From: CAXQUZ01 sp942491145
Lineage (GTDB): Bacteria; Myxococcota_A; UBA796; UBA2385
Reading direction: 5' to 3'
Assembly: GCA_942491145.1 (NCBI GenBank)
Contig: CALOBC010000017.1
Span: 806,001 to 870,000, forward strand
Length of the DNA: 64,000 nt
Part shown: piece by piece, positions 47,379-55,780 of the stretch
How the letters are laid out: each line of letters starts with the position of its first letter
Numbering within the stretch: position 1 is the stretch's first letter
The notes under the pieces: model-generated
Databases searched by the model: none
Seen by the model: the letters and a program-made list of their open reading frames with translations, nothing else
What the model was told of the DNA's origin: nothing
Made by a program: the position numbers and the translations under genes

Positions 47379-49709
47379 ATGCACGTGCGCGTATGCCTGC
47401 TGACACGGGGTGACTTGTTCCCGCCATGCCACGGCGCGGCGGTGAAGATCGTGCGCACGGCCGAGGGCCTGGCCGCTGCGACCGGGCATCCGTGCTGTGT
47501 CGTGACGGATGACCGCGACCAGTATTGGCGGGTCGATGGCGAGGGTTGGTCCCAGGTTGCCTACCCGCCACGGGTGCGTGCGGCTGAAGAATGGCCGGGC
47601 GTGGCGACCCTCGGACGGGCCGCAGAAGGGTGGGTTCAGGCCTTGGGCTACCCGCGCGAAGAGGTCTTTCTGTACCGGCCGTTGTTTGATCCCGCGTGGG
47701 TGCTGCGCGCGCTGGACGTGGGGCGTCGAGAGGGAACGACGGTCTACCAGGCCGAATTTCCGGGCTACGGTCCGCCCGCTGCGGTGGCGGCCCGCTTGCT
47801 CGGTCAGCTCCGGCAGGCACGGCTGAGGTTGGGGCTGCCGGCGGGGGACCCTTCGGTGCGGTCGAGCATTGTGCAGCACAATGTTGAGTGGGATCGACTC
47901 GAAGAGTTCGGCCACAACGTTCGCTGGGTTCGTCGAGTCGAGCGGGCTGCGTTGGCCGCAGTCGACGATGTGGTGGCGGTCAGCCTCGACGACCGGCGCC
48001 GCATGGTGGCGGCCGGGGTGTCGAGCGAGCGGGTGACAGTGATTCCCCACGGGGTCGACGTCTCCACCTTTCGGGGGGGCCGTGCCGGCGGCGTGCGCGC
48101 CCAACACAACATCCCCGCCCAAGCGCCGCTGCTGTTCTTCCACGGCACCTTGCACTACTGGCCAAACACCGAGGCCGTGCGCTTCATCGCCGAGCGCCTG
48201 TTGCCCGCACTGCAGCAGCATGTGCCGGACGTTCGGGTGTTGGTCGCGGGCATGAACCCACCGCTGTACTACCAGACCGAGGGCCTCCACTTCGCGGGAC
48301 CCGTGGATGATCTCGCAGACCACATCGCGGCGGCGGACGTGTGCATCTGCCCGATCATGGCGGGCGGTGGCACCCGCATGAAGCTGCTCGAGTACATGGC
48401 CGCCGGCAAGGCCATCGTCAGCACCCGCAAGGGCGCCGAGGGCATCCAATACACGGATGGCGAGAACATTGTGGTGGTCGATGGTCTGGGGCCCACCGTC
48501 GACGCGTTGCGTGCGCTGCTGGCCGACCCCTCTGGCCGGGCGCGGCTGGGCGCGGGTGCCACCCGATTTGCCCAACGCTACGACTGGTCCCGAGTCGCCC
48601 AAGCGTACGTGAAGCTGTACCAAGGGGAGGGCAGGGGAGCCGACTGGAACGGGCGTCTGGCCGGCATGGTCGACGCGCCAGTCGCGCCGGTGGTCGCCGC
48701 GTCGCTGCCGGCGGACGAAGCGCGCATTGCGGCCCACCTCCCCCCGCGCACGCTGAGCAAGCCCCGGACGATGCTGTTGCTCATCAACCGGGGCTGCAAC
48801 CTGCGCTGCAGCTTTTGCGACTTGTGGGACGGCCATGTGCACATGCCCGTCGAGTCCCGACTGATCCCGTTGCTCGATCAGGCGGTCCAGATCCACACCC
48901 GCACGCTCGTGATCACTGGTGGCGAGCCCTTCCTGCATCCCGACCTGTTTAGGGCGGTGGAGGCTGCTCGGGTGCGTGGCCTCGGCGTGAACATCACCAC
49001 CAATGGCACCCTCATCGACAAGCGCTGGGACCAGCTGCTGGCATGCCCGCCGGACGCGCTGTCGTTCAGCATCGACGGGCTGGCCCCCACCCACGACCGG
49101 CTGCGTGGCCAGCTCGGTGCCCACAAGCGCACCATGGCAGGGCTGGCTCGAGTGCTGGAGGACGGTCGGATGGGCGCGAGTGTCTACTTCACCGTCACTC
49201 GCGATAACGTGCACGAGCTGCTGGCGGTCTGGTCCCAAGTGCGGGCGATGGGCGCCGGCTTCGACTTTTGGCCGGTCAATGACGCGCCAGACCTGGCCCT
49301 CACCGATGAGGACAGCCAGCGGGCCTTCCGTGAAGCGGTCCGGGTCATTGGCGCAGTCGATGCCGACGTGGCTGCCCGCAAGGCCTACTACGAGGATGGT
49401 CTCGCGTACCACGAGGCCATCGGAGACCCTGCCGCAGTCCGTTGTCTGGGCTTGGTGGACCAGTTCGGTGTGAAGTACACCGGCGAGCTGATCCCTTGCT
49501 GCGTGTGGGGCGGAGATGGCCTCGTGATGGGCAATGTCTTTGAGACGCCGCTGGCGGAGCTCTGGAACTCAGCCGCGGTTCAGGAGTTCCGCGAGTCCAT
49601 GTTCCACGAGGGATGTGCCGCGGGCTGCTTCAACCACTCACTCTACGAGTTCACACAGTCGACCGGCCTTCCCGCTGCCCTCAGGGGGACAGCGTCACAT
49701 CGCCGATGA
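47379..49709 (+). CDS. GT4 glycosyltransferase fused to radical SAM/SPASM enzyme
   Basis: 776 residues in one frame. Residues 1-415 are a GT-B/GT4 glycosyltransferase: L-L-T-R-G-D-L-F-P-P at the start, I-P-H-G-V-D-V, and the donor site G-G-G-T-R-M-K-L-L-E-Y-M-A-A-G-K. A linker of ~45 residues follows. From ~460 it is a radical SAM enzyme: N-R-G-C-N-L-R-C-S-F-C gives the [4Fe-4S] ligands Cys473, Cys477, Cys480, with I-T-G-G-E-P-F for SAM binding. A C-terminal SPASM-like region carries Cys689, Cys707, Cys708, Cys746 and Cys750. Usually these are separate genes. Substrates unknown; peptide, sugar or lipid modification is possible. It diverges from the gene at 46177. Confidence 0.88.
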   Translation: MHVRVCLLTRGDLFPPCHGAAVKIVRTAEGLAAATGHPCCVVTDDRDQYWRVDGEGWSQVAYPPRVRAAEEWPGVATLGRAAEGWVQALGYPREEVFLYRPLFDPAWVLRALDVGRREGTTVYQAEFPGYGPPAAVAARLLGQLRQARLRLGLPAGDPSVRSSIVQHNVEWDRLEEFGHNVRWVRRVERAALAAVDDVVAVSLDDRRRMVAAGVSSERVTVIPHGVDVSTFRGGRAGGVRAQHNIPAQAPLLFFHGTLHYWPNTEAVRFIAERLLPALQQHVPDVRVLVAGMNPPLYYQTEGLHFAGPVDDLADHIAAADVCICPIMAGGGTRMKLLEYMAAGKAIVSTRKGAEGIQYTDGENIVVVDGLGPTVDALRALLADPSGRARLGAGATRFAQRYDWSRVAQAYVKLYQGEGRGADWNGRLAGMVDAPVAPVVAASLPADEARIAAHLPPRTLSKPRTMLLLINRGCNLRCSFCDLWDGHVHMPVESRLIPLLDQAVQIHTRTLVITGGEPFLHPDLFRAVEAARVRGLGVNITTNGTLIDKRWDQLLACPPDALSFSIDGLAPTHDRLRGQLGAHKRTMAGLARVLEDGRMGASVYFTVTRDNVHELLAVWSQVRAMGAGFDFWPVNDAPDLALTDEDSQRAFREAVRVIGAVDADVAARKAYYEDGLAYHEAIGDPAAVRCLGLVDQFGVKYTGELIPCCVWGGDGLVMGNVFETPLAELWNSAAVQEFRESMFHEGCAAGCFNHSLYEFTQSTGLPAALRGTASHRR

Positions 49710-50406
49710 CGGTGTTGTAGACGGTGGAGTAGGGCGGCGCGACGCCATAATAGCCGTAGTCATCATAGTCGTCGTAGTCGTAGCCGTAGTAGACAGGCTC
49801 GGAGTACAGCAGGTAGTTCAGCAACCGGCCGGTGAGATCCCCGTACCCCTCGCCGATTGCGGTGTAGATGATGCGCGACTCGGAGTCATCGTATCCGTAG
49901 TAGTCCTCGTAATAGCCATAGTAGGAGTCGTACTGGGCATAGACGAGGGAGATGGACAGCTCACCGTCGTCGCTCTCGCGGATTCCCACGGCGCCGTCAA
50001 AGAGCCTTGTGGCCGTGCCGCAGCTGTCTTCCAACAGCGAGTAGGTGGTGGAGAGCGTGAGGTCACAGTCTGGGCAATACCCATCTTCGACGCGGGTTCC
50101 CACCACGGAGAACATCGCCTCGCAGCCGGTGGTCTGGATGTACCGCATCGTGCCTTCGCTGGACTGGACGTCGGACAGGGCCAAGCCACTGCCGCCACCA
50201 GAGCCCGAGTGAGTCGGGGTGTCGATGAGCCCCGCGCAGCTGGGATCGCCGCGGCCACACGGCGAGTACATGCCCTGGCTGCGGCCTTCCGCGGGGATGA
50301 TCGGGGAGCCGCACGCGGCGGTGAGGCCGAGGATCGCGAGCGTGGCCACACGACCGCCATGAGGCGACGCACGATGGTCGGGGGCAAGCGTGAGACGGGG
50401 TGTCAT
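49681..50406 (-). CDS. Tyr/Asp-rich predicted lipoprotein
   Basis: 241 residues from ATG 50406. The signal ends in lipobox L-G-L-T-A-A-C. Early mature region with C-G-R-G-D-P-S-C and a Gly/Ser stretch; mid-protein C-P-D-C. Between about residues 155 and 225 tyrosine and aspartate dominate (Y-D-S-Y-Y-G-Y-Y-E-D-Y-Y-G-Y-D-D and a second, similar cluster). Not a known family to me. Its 3' end overlaps by 29 bp the radical SAM fusion gene, which runs the opposite way. The tyrosines could be structural, metal- or ligand-binding, or modification targets; none is shown. Confidence 0.65.
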   Translation of the reverse strand: MTPRLTLAPDHRASPHGGRVATLAILGLTAACGSPIIPAEGRSQGMYSPCGRGDPSCAGLIDTPTHSGSGGGSGLALSDVQSSEGTMRYIQTTGCEAMFSVVGTRVEDGYCPDCDLTLSTTYSLLEDSCGTATRLFDGAVGIRESDDGELSISLVYAQYDSYYGYYEDYYGYDDSESRIIYTAIGEGYGDLTGRLLNYLLYSEPVYYGYDYDDYDDYGYYGVAPPYSTVYNTVIGDVTLSP

Positions 50407-50570
50407 GGGTGCATCCTCGGGCGGACTCGGGCAGTGTCTGGGTGCCAACGTAGCCCTAAGCGCCACGGTTCGCACTGCTCGCCCGGTGCCGCGAGGGTGT
50501 CCCGTGCATAGGCACAGCCGCGGTCCACTGAGGCTCCGACCCGGGGTCCTCCCAACGCTCCAGGTGCGCC

Positions 50571-50843
50571 ATGCCCGATCCACCCGCCCCGCCGTCAGAC
50601 TCCAGCCGCACCCCACTGGCGGCCTTGGTGCCACCGGTGCTGGGCTCCCTCAGCCTGGGACTCGCGCCCTTTGTGCCTGAGCCCCACATTGTGGGCAAGC
50701 TGCGCTGGCTCGCAGGCGGCGCGGAGGGCATGCAGCCGGCCGATTGGTTTGACTTTGCGATGCACGGTGCGCCGTGGGTCTGGCTGATTGCAGTTGCCGT
50801 GAAGATCGTTCTGCAGCGTGTTCAGGGGGCGTCGGCCCGGTAG
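50571..50843 (+). CDS. small Pro-rich membrane protein
   Basis: 90 residues, ATG 50571 with AGGT upstream. N-terminus P-D-P-P-A-P-P-S-D, then one or two hydrophobic segments (about 17-36 and 66-80). No family recognised. It diverges from the Tyr-rich lipoprotein gene and overlaps the convergent SGNH gene by 22 bp. Codon bias fits a real gene, but the short length leaves doubt. Confidence 0.5.
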   Translation: MPDPPAPPSDSSRTPLAALVPPVLGSLSLGLAPFVPEPHIVGKLRWLAGGAEGMQPADWFDFAMHGAPWVWLIAVAVKIVLQRVQGASAR

Positions 50844-51949
50844 CCATAGCACTCGGCGATGGTGCGAGCGACGACCGCATGTCCGGCCGGGGTCCAGTGC
50901 CCGTCGTAGGCGAAGTGCATGGCCGTGCCATCTTCGGCGGCGGCCCTTAAGCTCGGCGTGAGGTCACACACCCGAATGCCGGCGCGGCGCATCATCAGCA
51001 TCACCGCGTGGCTCGGACCGTCGAGCTCGGCGGAGGCGGGGTCGAGCCCCATGACCTCGAAGGTGGACGCCACCCGCTCGGGGTGCACCACGAAGGCGGG
51101 GGCGGCCACTGCGACCATCAGGTTGTCGCCCCGTCGGCGCACCTCGTCCCGGAGGGCTTGGACCGGGGGGCGCATCTGGTCGACAAGCTGGGTGAGCCGC
51201 GCGTGGCCCTGGTTGGTGAAGATGGACAGCTCGTCCTTCCACCGCTCCCGCAGGGGATCTTGGCCGGTCTGCAGCCACTTCTGGCGCTGCCACACGAGGT
51301 ACCGGGCATACAAAAATGAGCTGCGCATGAAGAAGCGCTGGGCAGCCGAGACCTGGGACCGTGACACGGGGCTGCCCGCGGGGATCTCGGCGCCCGCCCG
51401 CAAGCGGCCATCGAGCATGAACTGCTCATGGAGGTCGTTGCCCAGGAAGAAGGTGAGCAACACCCCGTCCACGTCCAGGGGGCCGTCGAGGCGGCGGTAG
51501 CGCACCATGGACTGTTGGGTGGTGTACCCGTCCACGCCGGCGTTCACGACGCTCCATCCCGTGCGCTCAGCGAGGTGGGCGACGAAGGTGTCTTCCTCCC
51601 GGACCTGCACTGCCATCGTGAACGAGTCCCCGAGTGCGAGCAGCCGCTTCTGGCCATCGGCCTTGGGGCCCACCCCGGAGCCCCGAAGTCCTTGGGCATC
51701 AAAGCGGACGGGCACTTGGTAGCCGACCGCGCCGACGTCTTGGGAAAAGCCCGGTGCGGGCACCATCACGAGCTCTGGGTCGGTCAGGTACATGCCCTGG
51801 GGGTGGGCGTCCGACGAGTTGAAGAGCAGGTCGCTGTGGCCAGCGGGCTCCATCATGCGAGCGGCACCTTCCGCGACGACAAGGCCGACCAGCACGCCGC
51901 CCACGATGAGGCCGACGCGGCCGAGCCAGGTCTTCAGGGGACCGCGCAT
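50822..51949 (-). CDS. membrane-anchored SGNH/GDSL hydrolase-like protein
   Basis: 375 residues from ATG 51949. One N-terminal helix (about 9-27: V-G-L-I-V-G-G-V-L-V-G-L-V-V-A-E-G). SGNH blocks: L-A-L-G-D-S-F-T (nucleophile Ser), V-V-N-A-G-V-D-G-Y, F-L-G-N-D-L-H (Asn) and D-G-H-W-T-P-A-G-H (Asp/His). Likely an envelope O-acyl esterase or transferase; substrate unknown. It diverges from the OPT transporter. Second such protein in the window (other at 797-2185), both with a large insert before the last block. Confidence 0.8.
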   Translation of the reverse strand: MRGPLKTWLGRVGLIVGGVLVGLVVAEGAARMMEPAGHSDLLFNSSDAHPQGMYLTDPELVMVPAPGFSQDVGAVGYQVPVRFDAQGLRGSGVGPKADGQKRLLALGDSFTMAVQVREEDTFVAHLAERTGWSVVNAGVDGYTTQQSMVRYRRLDGPLDVDGVLLTFFLGNDLHEQFMLDGRLRAGAEIPAGSPVSRSQVSAAQRFFMRSSFLYARYLVWQRQKWLQTGQDPLRERWKDELSIFTNQGHARLTQLVDQMRPPVQALRDEVRRRGDNLMVAVAAPAFVVHPERVASTFEVMGLDPASAELDGPSHAVMLMMRRAGIRVCDLTPSLRAAAEDGTAMHFAYDGHWTPAGHAVVARTIAECYGYRADAP

Positions 51950-52095
51950 GCAGGCTCCAAGGGCGGGCGGGGGCCTTGTTGTATCGCCTCGCACGCCAGA
52001 CCGGGTCGGCGGGGCGCAGGCGACGAGTGGGGTAGGGTGCCAGGCTTTGCCGCAGCGGTGCCCGATGCACGCCGGCGGCCGGCGCGGAGGACCAA

Positions 52096-53844
52096 TTGTC
52101 GACGTATCGAGAGGTCTCGGCCAGAGCCGTGGGCCTGGGCGTGGTGCAGGGTGTGTTGATGACGGCGGCGTTCACGTACGCGGGGCTCAAGCTGGGGCTC
52201 GGCGTGGGTGGCTCCAGCGTGGCGGCGATCATGGGGCTGGTGGTGCTGCGGGGGCTGCTCAAGAACGGCACCATCGTCGAGAACAACATCAACCAGACGG
52301 TGGCCTCGGGCATCAACACCGCGTCGTCCGGCGTCATCTTCACTGTGCCGGCGCTGTTGCTGCTGGGCGTCGGCTTCGATCCCTGGATGATGGCGCTCGC
52401 GGCGGTGGCGGGGTCCTTCATGGGCATCGTGGTGATCATCCCGCTCCGCAAGCAGATGGTGGAGCTGGACCGGCTGCGCTTTCCGACGGGAACGGCCGTG
52501 GCCACGCTGCTCAAGGCGACCGCCAGCGGCAAGGAAAAGGCCGTCTTGCTGGGTGTGGGGGCGGCGGCCTCGGCGCTGATGGTCGTCGGCATGGAAGCGG
52601 GCGTGGTGCCCGAAGAGTGGCCGGTGGGCGAGCAACTGGGGATGCCGGACTACCTGCAGATCTCGCTGTACATGTCCCTGATGAACCTGGGCGCCGGCAT
52701 GCTCAGCGGCCGGGGGGGCATACCCTTCTTCCTGGGTGGGGTGCTGTCCTGGTGGTTCCTGGCGCCGATGGCCGTGGGCCTGGGCTGGGTGGCGGTGGAC
52801 GCCAACACGGTGGATGTGCTGTACGGCGACATGTTCCGGCCGCTGGGCATCGGGGTGTTGATCGGCGGCGCGCTGATGGGCGTGGTGTTGGCCTTTCCCG
52901 CCATCAAGGCCGCGCTCCAGAGCCTGTCCAGCGCGGTGAAGGTGCGCGGGGCCGACACGGGCCCCAGCGAAGAGCTGTCCATTCGGGTGCTGTACGCAGG
53001 ACTTGCTGCCTCCGCGATCGTCCTGATTTCGGTGGTGTGGCTGCTGGACCCCTCCCTCGGGCCGGTGCGCATCATCGGCGCTGGCTTGGTGGGCACGCTG
53101 TGGATCGCGGTCGCCGGCTTGATCGTCGCCCAGGCGACGGGAATGACTGACATCTCGCCACTCTCCGGGCTTGCGCTCATCGCGGTGACCCTGATGTTGG
53201 GTGTGACGGGTGCCATCGGGACCGCGGGGGGCCTGGACAACCCGGTCACCCAGGGTGCTGTGGTGGTGGCCGTTGCCATCGGTGTGGCGGTCTGTGTGGC
53301 GACCTCCCAGTGCGCCGACATGATGCAGGACCTGAAGACGGGGCACTTGGTGGGCGCCCGCCCGGCAGCCCAGCAGAAGGTGCAGTTCGCGGTGGCCTGG
53401 CTCGGACCGCTGGTGGCCATGGGCACGATGATGCTGCTGTGGAGCACCCCGGACGGCTCGCCGGGCTTTGGTCCGGACAGCGCCGCATGCATCGCCAAGG
53501 CGGCCGACTGTCTGAGTGCGCCCCAGGCCGGCGCGCTGCAGGGCATGATCTCTGGCGTGGTCGACGGCAACGCACCGGTGGAGAAGTACCTTGCAGGCAG
53601 CATTCTCGGTGGTGCGGTCACGCTGTTTCCCATCGGCGGGCTGGGGGTGCTCCTCGGGCTCGCGATGTACCTGCCGTTCAGCATCACCCTCGGCTACGGC
53701 TTGGGATGCTTGCTGTCCATGGGCCTTCAGCGTGCAAAGGGGGCCCGGTGGATGGATGACCGCATCGTGCCGCTCGCCGCGGGATTGATTGTGGGCGAGG
53801 CCCTGACCGCGCTGTGCTTCTCGATCTGGAAGGTGTTCGCATGA
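52096..53844 (+). CDS. OPT-family oligopeptide/metal-chelate transporter
   Basis: 582 residues from TTG 52096, supported by GGAGG at 52086-52090 with 5-nt spacing. Hydrophobic throughout, with around 14 membrane segments. OPT signatures include F-T-Y-A-G-L-K-L-G-L near the start, N-N-I-N-Q-T-V-A-S-G, and the late C-A-D-M-M-Q-D-L-K-T-G segment. OPT proteins import peptides or metal-siderophore complexes with protons. The following gene overlaps by ATGA, so a coupled partner is likely. Confidence 0.9.
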   Translation: MSTYREVSARAVGLGVVQGVLMTAAFTYAGLKLGLGVGGSSVAAIMGLVVLRGLLKNGTIVENNINQTVASGINTASSGVIFTVPALLLLGVGFDPWMMALAAVAGSFMGIVVIIPLRKQMVELDRLRFPTGTAVATLLKATASGKEKAVLLGVGAAASALMVVGMEAGVVPEEWPVGEQLGMPDYLQISLYMSLMNLGAGMLSGRGGIPFFLGGVLSWWFLAPMAVGLGWVAVDANTVDVLYGDMFRPLGIGVLIGGALMGVVLAFPAIKAALQSLSSAVKVRGADTGPSEELSIRVLYAGLAASAIVLISVVWLLDPSLGPVRIIGAGLVGTLWIAVAGLIVAQATGMTDISPLSGLALIAVTLMLGVTGAIGTAGGLDNPVTQGAVVVAVAIGVAVCVATSQCADMMQDLKTGHLVGARPAAQQKVQFAVAWLGPLVAMGTMMLLWSTPDGSPGFGPDSAACIAKAADCLSAPQAGALQGMISGVVDGNAPVEKYLAGSILGGAVTLFPIGGLGVLLGLAMYLPFSITLGYGLGCLLSMGLQRAKGARWMDDRIVPLAAGLIVGEALTALCFSIWKVFA

Positions 53845-54359
53845 AAGCAATGAGCTGGACGCTGTTCCTGTTGGGCACGCTGATTGCCGCCGCCACCGGC
53901 GCCCACCTGCCGCCCATCTGGCCGCTGTTTGCGGTGGGCATCGCCTCGGCGCTGGTGGGCGCGATCCTGCTGCGGCGCATTGCAGCCACAGGGGTCGGCG
54001 ACGGGGATGGCGAGGGCATCGGGTCCGTGCCAGAGCTCCACGCTGCGCTTCAGGGGCTGCACGACACCGTTGTGACGCTGGCAGCGCAAGAACCGGGGGA
54101 GGGCATGCGGGCGGGCTTGGAGCAGACCCTCCTGGAGTCGTTGGTGCCGGCACTGGAGGCCCGGAGTCTGCTGGCCTCGGCCCATGGGGTGGAGGCCTAT
54201 GCACGGGTGTTCACGCCAGTCGCGACCGCTGAGCGGTGTCTGAACCGGGCGTGGAGCGCCAGCGCCGATGGGGTGCCGGACGAGGCCACGTCGGAGCTGA
54301 GCAAGGCCGTGGCCCACCTCGCGCATGCGATTCAGGCGTTTCCGGCGTCCACGGACTGA
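53841..54359 (+). CDS. small membrane protein coupled to the OPT transporter
   Basis: 172 residues; ATG 53841 overlaps the transporter's TGA. Two membrane helices (about 5-21 and 26-45) then a soluble helical domain (about 60-170). No family recognised. The tight overlap suggests an accessory subunit or regulator of the transporter. Its 3' end overlaps the convergent GT2 gene by 28 bp. Confidence 0.68.
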   Translation: MKAMSWTLFLLGTLIAAATGAHLPPIWPLFAVGIASALVGAILLRRIAATGVGDGDGEGIGSVPELHAALQGLHDTVVTLAAQEPGEGMRAGLEQTLLESLVPALEARSLLASAHGVEAYARVFTPVATAERCLNRAWSASADGVPDEATSELSKAVAHLAHAIQAFPASTD

Positions 54360-55066
54360 CTGGAAGGACGCCATCCTTGAGACCAGCGGGCGAGCGCGAG
54401 GGAGAACTCGGCCACAGTTCGCCAGTTCACCTTGCTCTGGCCGCCCTGGCGGGGGCGCATCGTGGCGTCCACTTGGGCGATTGTGCCGCCTTGGGCTTCC
54501 AGCCGGAACACAACCTCCGGGTCCAAGAACCAGTCCTGGCTCTGGGGGTTCAGGGCCCACAAGGCGCTGGAGCGGAACACCTTGGGGCAGCCATTCACAT
54601 CGGGCGTGCGGATGCCGAGGGCCCGGGTGGCGAGCCCATAGGTGCGGGTGATGGCACGGCGCCGGCGACCATCCAGGCGGGTGCGTCGGCGCACCTTGGC
54701 CAGATCTGCCCCGTCCCGGCACAGCTCAAGAAGCGCCGGCAGCACACCAGGGTCGACCTGTCCGTCGCCCCACGCCCAGCCGATGAAGGGCGGCTTGACC
54801 CGCTCCCGCAGGGCGTGCAGTCCGTGGAGGATGCCCCCGCCGTAGCCGGCATTCGCGCTGAGGTGCAACGGGATCAGGCGCGGGTCGCCGTGGGCGATGC
54901 GGTCGAGGGTGTCGCCCGTGGCGTCGGTGCTGCCGTTGTTCACGAGCGCCAAGTGCCAAGGCACGCCGCACCGGTCGAGGGCGTCGCGCAAGTCCGCGAC
55001 AACGCTCGTTAGCAGGTCATTCTCGTTAAAAAGCGGCACCGAGATGCCGATGCTCACCGGGTGCAT
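54332..55066 (-). CDS. family 2 glycosyltransferase (dolichyl-phosphate-mannose-synthase-like)
   Basis: 244 residues. GT-A fold: I-S-V-P-L-F-N-E-N-D at the N-terminus, N-N-G-S-T-D (nucleotide site), N-A-G-Y-G-G-G, and G-D-G-Q-V-D-P as the metal-binding D-x-D equivalent. No membrane domain at the C-terminus. Likely transfers a sugar from a nucleotide donor to a lipid carrier or glycan; acceptor unknown. rnhB lies 13 bp upstream on the same strand. Confidence 0.85.
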   Translation of the reverse strand: MHPVSIGISVPLFNENDLLTSVVADLRDALDRCGVPWHLALVNNGSTDATGDTLDRIAHGDPRLIPLHLSANAGYGGGILHGLHALRERVKPPFIGWAWGDGQVDPGVLPALLELCRDGADLAKVRRRTRLDGRRRRAITRTYGLATRALGIRTPDVNGCPKVFRSSALWALNPQSQDWFLDPEVVFRLEAQGGTIAQVDATMRPRQGGQSKVNWRTVAEFSLALARWSQGWRPSSQSVDAGNA

Positions 55067-55079
55067 GGGACCGCCGGGC

Positions 55080-55706
55080 TCAGCCGAGGAGGGACTGCTG
55101 GCGCAGCTTGTCGATGGTGCCCCAGCGGGAGCGCACGCAGGCCGGCAGTGGCTCTTGGCGGTCGATGAAGCCTTTGATCCACGCCCGTGTGGTCGGGTCG
55201 GAGGGATAGCCAGAGCCCACCGGTCCGAGCGCAGGAAGTGAGGCGTCCCGGGCCACCTTGGCGTAGATGCTGGCCGCGCTGACGGCGGGGAAGTTCAGAT
55301 CGGCCTTTGGCTCGATCAGCCACTCGGGAATGGCCACGCCACGGGCAGTCAGCGCAGCCTCAAGCCTTGCGCGGAAGGCAGGGATCCCTCGGGGGTGCAC
55401 CGGGGCATCGATCTCGACGCGGTCCGGGGCAAACCGGGCGATCAGCTCAACAAACACCCGCTCTTCGATGGTGTTGATGTTCTCCGCATCGATCTCCCGT
55501 GCCGAGACCAGCATGACGTCCGCCTGACCGAGGTCATGCAGCAGCTCGCGGATGGTCGTGCGGCGCCGGGCGCTGAGCTTCTTGGAGTCGGTTGCACCAG
55601 TGGCCACAACCCGCTCCAAATCGGTGTCTTCGCAACAGAATGCGCCCACGGCCATCGGCCCGAGGACACTGCCACGTCCTGCTTCGTCGAGTCCAAGAAT
55701 TTTCAT
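55080..55706 (-). CDS. rnhB: ribonuclease HII
   Basis: 208 residues. Cleaves the RNA strand of RNA-DNA hybrids, including single ribonucleotides. D-E-A-G-R-G at the start supplies the Asp/Glu metal ligands, S-K-K-L-S-A-R-R-R follows, and E-I-D-A-P-V provides the next Asp. Complete and of normal length. In front of the GT2 gene; divergent from the SseB-domain gene. Confidence 0.95.
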   Translation of the reverse strand: MKILGLDEAGRGSVLGPMAVGAFCCEDTDLERVVATGATDSKKLSARRRTTIRELLHDLGQADVMLVSAREIDAENINTIEERVFVELIARFAPDRVEIDAPVHPRGIPAFRARLEAALTARGVAIPEWLIEPKADLNFPAVSAASIYAKVARDASLPALGPVGSGYPSDPTTRAWIKGFIDRQEPLPACVRSRWGTIDKLRQQSLLG

Positions 55707-55780
55707 GGACGGTCAATAGCGCGGGCGGGTGCCCCTCGAAACCCAGGCTATGGCCCCGCCATCGGCCCACGGTGAAGTGG

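Noticed and set aside
51934..54204. 756-codon open frame antisense to the OPT transporter
   Set aside because: His/Gln/Arg-rich translation typical of reversed membrane-protein codons; the OPT gene is certain.
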